A stretch of 9,662 bases of DNA, from assembly GCA_050114795.1 (NCBI GenBank), contig JASFRS010000089.1, positions 1 to 9,662 of the forward strand. The letters are read 5' to 3'. Under the pieces are notes generated by a model. The model searched no databases. It was not told where the DNA came from and worked only from the letters and a program-made list of their open reading frames with translations. A program made the position numbers and the translations under genes. The stretch comes from JASFRS01 sp050114795 (GTDB lineage: Bacteria; Pseudomonadota; Alphaproteobacteria; Sphingomonadales; CAKZYD01). Below, piece by piece: positions 6,301 to 9,662 of the stretch (within the stretch, counting starts at the first letter, position 1; the number at the start of each line of letters is the position of its first letter).

Positions 6301-7032
6301 CACAAAGTCTATCTACGCACTGGCGAATATGAGGACGGTTCACTTGGCGAATTGTTCATTGACATGCACAAAGAAGGTGCGGCTTTCCGGTCCCTAATGA
6401 ATAACTTTGCAATTGCAGTCTCGATCGGTCTGCAATATGGCGTTCCACTTGAAGAGTTTGTGGATGCCTATACCTTCACACGTTTTGAACCTTCAGGTAT
6501 GGTTGAAGGTAATGACGCGGTAAAAATGGCGACATCCGTATTGGATTACCTCTTTAGAGAGCTTGCCATTTCCTATCTTGGTCGTAATGACCTCGCCCAT
6601 GTGGAACCCGCAGATTTAAGGCTTGATGCACTGGGCTCCGGCGTTCGCGCCAATGGCAAAGCACCGGATGATGATATGCCGGATGATGATGCATTATCGA
6701 AAGTCTTTGGCCTCGCCTCAAGCGGCTTTGTTCGCGGCACAAATCTTTATGTCCTGAAGAATAAAGAACAGGCCAATGGTGCCGAGGTCAAAGCTGAAGC
6801 CCAAGGACATGTTGTCGCCCGCACGGCAACAGCCGGTGCGGCAACCGCGCAGGTCGAAGTCGCGGTAGCCGAAACCGATTTCGGTGGCGAAGACACAGCA
6901 ATGCTACGATATGAAGCAAGGATAAAAGGTTATGAAGGTGACGCCTGCATCGAATGCGGCAACTTTACCTTAGTCCGCAACGGTACCTGTTTAAAATGCG
7001 ATACTTGTGGAGCGACTTCAGGCTGCTCCTAA
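3355..7032 (+). CDS. nrdJ: Vitamin B12-dependent (class II) ribonucleoside-diphosphate reductase
   Basis: A 1225-aa adenosylcobalamin-dependent ribonucleotide reductase, which converts ribonucleotides to deoxyribonucleotides for DNA synthesis with or without oxygen. The start has GGGG 8 nt upstream and the usual beginning MRISRRFTKAGQ. Conserved parts in order: PNSPQWFNTGL; HACFIQS (Cys199); GSGTGSNFSNIRGSGE; NPCSE (Asn474, radical-bearing Cys476, Glu478); TACNLASMNL (Cys487, 11 residues after Cys476, as in the Thermotoga class II enzyme); APTGTIG; and SKTINMPN. A charged helix (about residues 938-958, with IVERIVERE) leads into a TSCPD-type domain (about 963-1090). The C-terminal tail has seven cysteines (1198, 1201, 1212, 1215, 1218, 1224 plus pattern CxxC), typical for re-reduction of the active-site disulfide or zinc binding. 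It is monocistronic: long regulated leader in front, strong terminator behind. No sign of damage. Confidence 0.97.
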   Translation: MRISRRFTKAGQPTYQGIEFQTATSEIRNPDGSLVFQLENIEVPASWSQVAVDIIAQKYFRKAGVAAHLKRVEENDVPSWLWRSVPDEKALAKLPEEERYSGETKAQQVFSRLAGAWTYWGWKGGYFDSEEDARAYHDEMAYMLATQMAAPNSPQWFNTGLHWAYGIDGPSQGHYYVDFKTGRMVRSKSAYEHPQPHACFIQSVDDDLVNEGGIMDLWTREARLFKYGSGTGSNFSNIRGSGESLSGGGRSSGLMSFLKIGDRAAGAIKSGGTTRRAAKMVVVDVDHPDVEEFINWKVVEEQKVAALVAGSKIAEKQLNDIITACAKHRDALGDDTYDHKENKELKQAMVAARKASIPDSYIQRSIQFARQGYDHLEFPTYNTDWDSEAYVTVSGQNSNNTVRVSDEFMKAVMENGDWDLKNRKGGVAKSMKARALWDDIGMAAWACADPGLQFHTTINDWHTCPASGPILASNPCSEYMFLDDTACNLASMNLMTFRNADGSFNVESFEHACRLWTMTLEISVLMAQFPSKKIAELSYRYRTLGLGYANIGGLLMSCGLSYDSDEGRAICGAITAVMTGVAYATSAEMAGELGAFPGYKKNADHMLRVMRNHRRAAHGEAEGYEALNTLPVPLNHEDCTDQGLLAAATAAWDKALELGEKHGYRNAQSTVIAPTGTIGLVMDCDTTGIEPDFALVKFKKLAGGGYFKIINRIVPKALSVLGYDEKQIKDIISYAVGNGTLKNAPGVNHTALRNLGFTDEVLEKLEKALTSAFDVKFVFNQWTLGSDFCKGVLKLSDEQLNDFNFDMLSHLGFSRKEIEAANLYCCGTMTLEGAPHLQEVHYSVFDCANPCGKIGKRSLSWESHIRMLAAAQPFISGAISKTINMPNSASVDECKAAYELSWRLALKANALYRDGSKLSQPLSSALLDEEDLMDIEDTPQAEQSKVVAERIVERIVEREIAAKRQRLPHRRKGYTQKAIVGGHKVYLRTGEYEDGSLGELFIDMHKEGAAFRSLMNNFAIAVSIGLQYGVPLEEFVDAYTFTRFEPSGMVEGNDAVKMATSVLDYLFRELAISYLGRNDLAHVEPADLRLDALGSGVRANGKAPDDDMPDDDALSKVFGLASSGFVRGTNLYVLKNKEQANGAEVKAEAQGHVVARTATAGAATAQVEVAVAETDFGGEDTAMLRYEARIKGYEGDACIECGNFTLVRNGTCLKCDTCGATSGCS

Positions 7033-7055
7033 TATTTAGCGAAAATACTTAAATC

Positions 7056-7087
7056 AAAGAGGGCCGGATACGCTCCGGCCCTCTTTT
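7056..7087 (+). terminator. Intrinsic terminator of nrdJ
   Basis: AGAGGGCCGGA (7058-7068) pairs perfectly with TCCGGCCCTCT (7074-7084) around a 5-nt loop, followed by TTT (7085-7087). Two further A-T pairs can extend the stem outward. It lies 24 nt after the nrdJ stop, a textbook rho-independent terminator. Confidence 0.93.
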
Positions 7088-7104
7088 CATTGCAAAACTC
7101 CATC

Positions 7105-7132
7105 TTGAATTCCCTTGAGACATCCATATCTT
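7105..7132 (+). promoter_or_regulatory. Weak candidate promoter for the Lys-rich membrane protein
   Basis: TTGAAT (7105-7110) and TATCTT (7127-7132) are spaced by 16 nt, between the nrdJ terminator and the next gene. A promoter is needed here because the terminator isolates this gene from nrdJ, but the match is only moderate. Confidence 0.28.
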
Positions 7133-7159
7133 TAAACGGTTCATATGGGAGGGGAATCC

Positions 7160-7678
7160 ATGGCCGAGGCTGAAGATAAAAAAACCACACCAACAAAACG
7201 CAAAGCGCCAGGAAAAAAGCGCAAAGCACCAGCAAAGTCGACTGGGGCAAAACCGAAAACGACGAAAACAGCGGTGGGAAAAAGCAAAGCGCCAATAAAA
7301 AAGGCCTCATCCGCTCGGACGACAAAACCTGCGGCCAAATCAAAAACATCCACAGCCGAATCTAAAGCACCCCCCAAAATGGAGGCCCCGCAACGTTCAG
7401 AGCCTAAAAAAATGAGCTGGAGCGGTGCTTTTTGGCATATCACAGCACTCATCCTTTTTTCAGTTCTTGCGGGTTTCCTTGCGCTTTTAGCCGGCGGCCT
7501 ATCAATTGCTTCAACTTTGACTAAAGCGGCAGATATTGAAATCGCGCAGATAAAAAATCCACGCGATCTCGTTTCTCATTGGCTGAAAGATTGCTTGAAG
7601 TTTGTGCTGGAGGAAGAGACAGACATGCCCTTCCCTTTCAGGCCCATTGAACATAGGCCCAAAGAAGAAGCGGATTAA
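7160..7678 (+). CDS. Lys/Ala/Pro-rich (histone H1-like) single-pass membrane protein, function unknown
   Basis: A 172-aa protein I cannot assign to a named family. Residues 1 to about 85 are strongly basic and low-complexity, built of short K-rich units such as KRKAPGKKRKAPAKS and KSKAPIKKA, like histone H1 C-terminal tails. A hydrophobic segment (about residues 95-118, ALILFSVLAGFLALLAGGL) forms one likely transmembrane helix. A 50-residue tail follows with an amphipathic stretch (LVSHWLKDCLKFVLEEE) and a charged end. By the positive-inside rule the basic arm should be cytoplasmic, where it could touch nucleic acid or acidic lipid; this is inference. The start at 7160 is preferred over the ATG at 7145 because GGAGGGG (7148-7154) lies 5 nt upstream of 7160, and 7145 has no ribosome site. 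It converges with the DUF3168-like gene, the two stop codons overlapping in TTAA. Confidence 0.8.
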   Translation: MAEAEDKKTTPTKRKAPGKKRKAPAKSTGAKPKTTKTAVGKSKAPIKKASSARTTKPAAKSKTSTAESKAPPKMEAPQRSEPKKMSWSGAFWHITALILFSVLAGFLALLAGGLSIASTLTKAADIEIAQIKNPRDLVSHWLKDCLKFVLEEETDMPFPFRPIEHRPKEEAD

Positions 7679-8043
7679 TCGCTTATTGTTAAAGCATCAA
7701 ATTCGATTTCACAGCTAACATCACAATTACTAATAGCCGTAGCGCTATGCGCAAAACTGAGGTCCACCAAAGCATGGCCTTCCACATCTAAATCAGCATT
7801 ATGCAATCGGTGGATCAGTCTCTCACATAGTTCGTCTGCCCTATCTTCTTGCCCTTTTTGAAATCTGCTTCGCAGTGAAAACCTATGACGCAGTCCTTCA
7901 AACGTCGCACTATGCCAGGGCCAGCTTTGGTTATCTTCTATTTTTACGCCTTCAAGAGAGCTGCATAAAATCTCAGCAATTTGCGGATCTTTTGCGACAA
8001 AGGACTGAATCGCCGAACGTAAGGCGGATTGGACATGTTGCAT
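7675..8043 (-). CDS. DUF3168-like protein (phage/GTA tail-terminator type)
   Basis: A 122-aa protein whose second half resembles DUF3168, the family that includes the tail-terminator component (gene 8 type) of gene transfer agents and siphophages. Seen: N-terminal helix QSALRSAIQSFVAKDPQIAEIL; a strand region HSATFEGLRHRFSLRSRF; helix DRADELCERLIHRLHNADLDVEGHALVDLSF; final strand CEIEFDALT, in the order expected for that fold. The match is by recollection, not a search. The gene is the last of a three-gene operon; its ATG follows the preceding stop by 11 nt with AGGA 9 nt upstream. No other structural phage genes are visible in the window, which makes an orphan tail protein odd. The alternative is a member of an unrelated small alpha/beta family. 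Confidence 0.6.
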   Translation of the reverse strand: MQHVQSALRSAIQSFVAKDPQIAEILCSSLEGVKIEDNQSWPWHSATFEGLRHRFSLRSRFQKGQEDRADELCERLIHRLHNADLDVEGHALVDLSFAHSATAISNCDVSCEIEFDALTISD

Positions 8044-8054
8044 GATCTTAATTC

Positions 8055-8516
8055 CTATAAATGTGCCACTACATATTGATTAGGCAGGAAAGAAGCTGCG
8101 GGGATCATCGCTGAATTAAGAGACGAAATTCCTGCCCGATTAAAGGGGGATATTTGAGGATGGGCTAAAGAATGACATTCTAAAGCGTTTAAAAAGGCAC
8201 CGCGCGCCCAGCCCTTTCGCTTTCGACGTCGACTATCAATGTTGAGAAAAGATGTGCTATTTTCTAAAACATCCAGGACAGGACCGGCAGGAATACAAGA
8301 CCTACTAAGGCAATCTATCCATTCAAAATACCGCCGAACAGCCTGAGAATATCTCGCTTCCCAACCATTATTGATAGATTGAATGGCAAGGTGAATATCT
8401 GAAAGAGCTAATAGGTGCGAATGACCAACCCTCCCATTGCGAAACATGCGCCTCAAGCCCTGGTGCTTTGATAATATTTCCTCCACTTGATCGTTGACGC
8501 AGTCCCAATACTTCAT
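8055..8516 (-). CDS. Hypothetical protein, middle gene of repressor-linked operon
   Basis: A 153-aa cytoplasmic protein with no signal peptide or membrane helix, not recognised. It is rich in Ser, Arg and aromatic residues. A central helix-rich part (ARYSQAVRRYFEWIDCL) is followed by a Pro-Gly break (IPAGPVLDVLE) and a basic stretch SRRRKRKGWARGAFLNALE that could bind nucleic acid. The pattern LDV...KGW-R-AF--ALE--AH faintly recalls the end of DUF6456 proteins, phage-associated regulators in alphaproteobacteria, but I would not rely on it. Its ATG overlaps the preceding gene's TGA (ATGA), and only a weak AGG lies upstream, so translation is probably coupled. The next gene follows after 11 nt. 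Placement between an HTH-like protein and a tail-terminator-like protein suggests a regulator or accessory phage function. Confidence 0.7.
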   Translation of the reverse strand: MKYWDCVNDQVEEILSKHQGLRRMFRNGRVGHSHLLALSDIHLAIQSINNGWEARYSQAVRRYFEWIDCLSRSCIPAGPVLDVLENSTSFLNIDSRRRKRKGWARGAFLNALECHSLAHPQISPFNRAGISSLNSAMIPAASFLPNQYVVAHL

Positions 8517-8764
8517 TGAGTGCAGCCTGAATTTGCACCCTGATATCGCCCCTGCTGTTCTCCTATTTCTAAAAACTTCTCACAGCGGCGTGTTTCTTCA
8601 ATCAGTTTGTTTTTCATTTCCTCCTTCGGTTTTCGACCTTTTCTCAGGTCAAACACTAAACGCGGGTCTCCTGCTATTTTGCGCCCAAACCCAGACGGGC
8701 TCATACCGGTTAAAGCCAGATGCTGCTCCACAGAACGGAGCAAAGACGCATGAACACAACTCAT
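8513..8764 (-). CDS. Small HTH-like DNA-binding protein
   Basis: An 83-aa protein. Residues 7-45 (LLRSVEQHLALTGMSPSGFGRKIAGDPRLVFDLRKGR) show the pattern T-G-M-S-x-x-x-F-G-R-x-x-x-G-D-P-x-x-V-x-D-L-R-x-G-R. I associate this pattern with small alphaproteobacterial proteins resembling a helix-turn-helix, the G-D-P linking to the recognition helix. A basic KGRKPKEEMKNKLIEETRR helix follows and the C-terminus is polar. The start at 8764 is firm: GGAGGT lies 6 nt upstream. A longer reading from GTG 8854 would run through the promoter/operator region and is rejected. It is the first gene of the minus-strand operon, divergent from the S24 repressor, in the place a Cro-like or CII-like regulator takes in a lysogeny switch. 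Confidence 0.75.
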   Translation of the reverse strand: MSCVHASLLRSVEQHLALTGMSPSGFGRKIAGDPRLVFDLRKGRKPKEEMKNKLIEETRRCEKFLEIGEQQGRYQGANSGCTQ

Positions 8765-8809
8765 AGCTGCACCTCCACTATTTATTTTCACCTTATCTAA
8801 CACGTTTTC

Positions 8810-8838
8810 TTTCCATTTCGCAGGATTTTTCCTATAAT
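8810..8838 (+). promoter_or_regulatory. Promoter of the S24 repressor gene
   Basis: TTTCCA (8810-8815), a 17-nt spacer and a perfect TATAAT (8833-8838). Transcription would start near 8845, giving a leader of about 100 nt to the chosen ATG. The -10 sits inside the inverted repeat CGCAGGA/TCCTGCG. Confidence 0.6.
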
Positions 8839-8847
8839 ACTCCTGCG
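8819..8847. promoter_or_regulatory. Candidate repressor operator CGCAGGA-N15-TCCTGCG
   Basis: Perfect 7-bp arms (8819-8825 and 8841-8847) separated by 15 nt and centred on the TATAAT -10 box. A smaller nested repeat AGGA-TTTT-TCCT lies at 8822-8833. A protein bound here would block the rightward promoter, which fits autorepression by the S24 protein or repression by the divergent HTH protein. Confidence 0.5.
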
Positions 8848-8946
8848 GGGGCACAAAATTTGAACACCAGCCTTAAACTGCTGCTGTCTATAAAAAACTG
8901 TCCACTTTAAGAGTAATGATTGTCTTCCAGGTGCAAAGGGGTCTTG

Positions 8947-9639
8947 ATGATTTCATCTGATGATATCCGCCGGAAATTGGATCAATTAATCCACGATAGC
9001 GGGCATGATTATGCCTCCGTTTCCCGCTATCTTGGGCGCAACAGTGCCTACGTCCAACAGTTCATCAAACGCGGTGTGCCCCGCAGACTCAAAGAAGAAG
9101 ACAGACAAAAACTTGCCGTTCTTTTTGAAGTACCTGAGCAAGAATTAGGGGCCTTACGGACAAGCAATCCACAGGCGACACCTGAAGTCCCTATACGAGA
9201 AAGGCCTATCAAAAGATACAACGATGACTTTGTTTTTGTTCCATATTTTGACATCAGAGCATCTGCGGGATCCGGTAGTTTGATTGAAAAAGAAGATCAA
9301 AAAACCAGTTTAGCCTTTCGAAAAGAATGGGTAGCCAGAGTCGCTACGGGGTCAGCCGATGACCTCGCTATACTTCTCGTTGAAGGCGATTCAATGGACC
9401 CAACCTTAGCCCACGGCGATCTCATCCTTATTGACACATCTCAAGCCTGGTATTTAAGGGACGGGATTTATGTCTTAAGAGTGGACGGCGCCCTTTTGGT
9501 CAAGCGTATTTCTGTCAACCCAAGCACAAAACGCTTAACAATCAAAAGTGACAATCCCGCATATGAAAGCTGGTCCAATTGCGATCCCACAGAAGTTGAC
9601 CCGATAGGACGCGTTATATGGGTGGGCCGCAGCTTATAA
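8947..9639 (+). CDS. S24-family (LexA/cI-like) transcriptional repressor
   Basis: A 230-aa two-domain repressor. N-terminal HTH (about residues 6-68): IRRKLDQLIHDSGHDYASVSRYLGRNSAYVQQFIKRG, then a helix ending in LAVLFEVPEQEL. After a linker comes the S24/LexA-type domain: FVPYFDIRASAGSGS with a potential Ala107-Gly108 self-cleavage bond; VEGDSMDPTLAHGD with Ser149; and ALLVKRI with Lys186. Ser and Lys are 37 residues apart, exactly as S119/K156 in E. coli LexA, so autoproteolysis on DNA damage is plausible though not shown. It is not the SOS LexA itself: the N-terminus is XRE-like rather than winged. The ATG at 8947 is chosen because AAGGGG lies 5 nt upstream; a TTG at 8920 lacks a ribosome site. 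The gene is divergent from the small HTH-protein operon and probably autoregulated through 8819-8847. Confidence 0.9.
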   Translation: MISSDDIRRKLDQLIHDSGHDYASVSRYLGRNSAYVQQFIKRGVPRRLKEEDRQKLAVLFEVPEQELGALRTSNPQATPEVPIRERPIKRYNDDFVFVPYFDIRASAGSGSLIEKEDQKTSLAFRKEWVARVATGSADDLAILLVEGDSMDPTLAHGDLILIDTSQAWYLRDGIYVLRVDGALLVKRISVNPSTKRLTIKSDNPAYESWSNCDPTEVDPIGRVIWVGRSL

Positions 9640-9662
9640 TAAATAGGCAAATTATAGGAATT

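Larger units (their letters stand above)
8765..8946. other. Divergent control region between the HTH operon and the S24 repressor
   Basis: This 182-bp region must hold promoters in both directions. Rightward: TTTCCA/TATAAT (8810-8838), plus TATAAA around 8889 without a good -35. Leftward candidates: TTACTC/TTATAG with a 17-nt spacer (minus strand, about 8917-8889) and TAGATA near 8795. A perfect 7-bp inverted repeat (8819-8847) brackets the rightward -10. CTGTC occurs twice, about 13 bp apart, flanking TATAAAAAA (about 8884-8902). Confidence 0.55.

Noticed and set aside
8494..8766. 90-codon plus-strand frame opposite the small HTH gene
   Set aside because: It is a shadow of the minus-strand gene, which has a strong ribosome site and a recognisable motif.
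8765..8854. 30-residue N-terminal extension of the small HTH-like protein (GTG 8854)
   Set aside because: GGAGGT sits 6 nt before ATG 8764, and the extension would translate the promoter/operator region.
1..9662. tRNA, rRNA, CRISPR arrays, insertion sequences, transposases, attachment sites
   Set aside because: I looked for cloverleaf segments, regularly spaced repeats, transposase motifs and integrase genes and saw none.

Overview
The window looks like chromosomal DNA of an alphaproteobacterium with moderate GC. The evidence is the gene set: accC-aat facing a DUF2155/mlaD/NDUFA12-like group, and a very large class II (B12-dependent) ribonucleotide reductase of the alphaproteobacterial type. 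Complex I accessory subunit NDUFA12 homologues are characteristic of alphaproteobacteria and mitochondria. I cannot fix the order or genus from sequence alone.

Layout. Positions 1-1438 (+) hold the 3' part of accC (biotin carboxylase) and aat (Leu/Phe-tRNA-protein transferase). Positions 1375-2774 (-) hold, in transcription order, an NDUFA12-like complex I assembly/accessory protein, mlaD (outer-membrane lipid transport) and a DUF2155 exported protein. The DUF2155 and aat genes converge and overlap by 64 bp in coding sequence. A 580-bp divergent intergenic region (2775-3354) carries NrdR-box-like sites, candidate promoters, a long inverted repeat and a folded-RNA-like leader. It precedes nrdJ (3355-7032), which ends in a strong intrinsic terminator (7056-7087).

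The right third is more accessory in character. A Lys/Ala/Pro-rich, histone-H1-like protein with one membrane helix (7160-7678, +) converges, with overlapping stop codons, on a three-gene minus-strand operon (7675-8764). That operon encodes a small HTH-like protein, an unrecognised 153-aa protein and a DUF3168-like (phage/GTA tail-terminator type) protein. Divergent from it is an S24-family, LexA/cI-like repressor (8947-9639) with an intact Ser-Lys dyad and an Ala-Gly cleavage site. The shared control region has a near-consensus promoter whose -10 box lies inside a perfect 7-bp inverted repeat, a natural operator candidate. This resembles a lysogeny-type switch retained next to one phage morphogenesis gene.

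Housekeeping themes are fatty-acid synthesis (accC), N-end-rule proteolysis (aat), envelope lipid asymmetry (mlaD), respiration (NDUFA12) and dNTP supply (nrdJ). The most interesting parts are the nrdJ control region and the repressor/operon module on the right.
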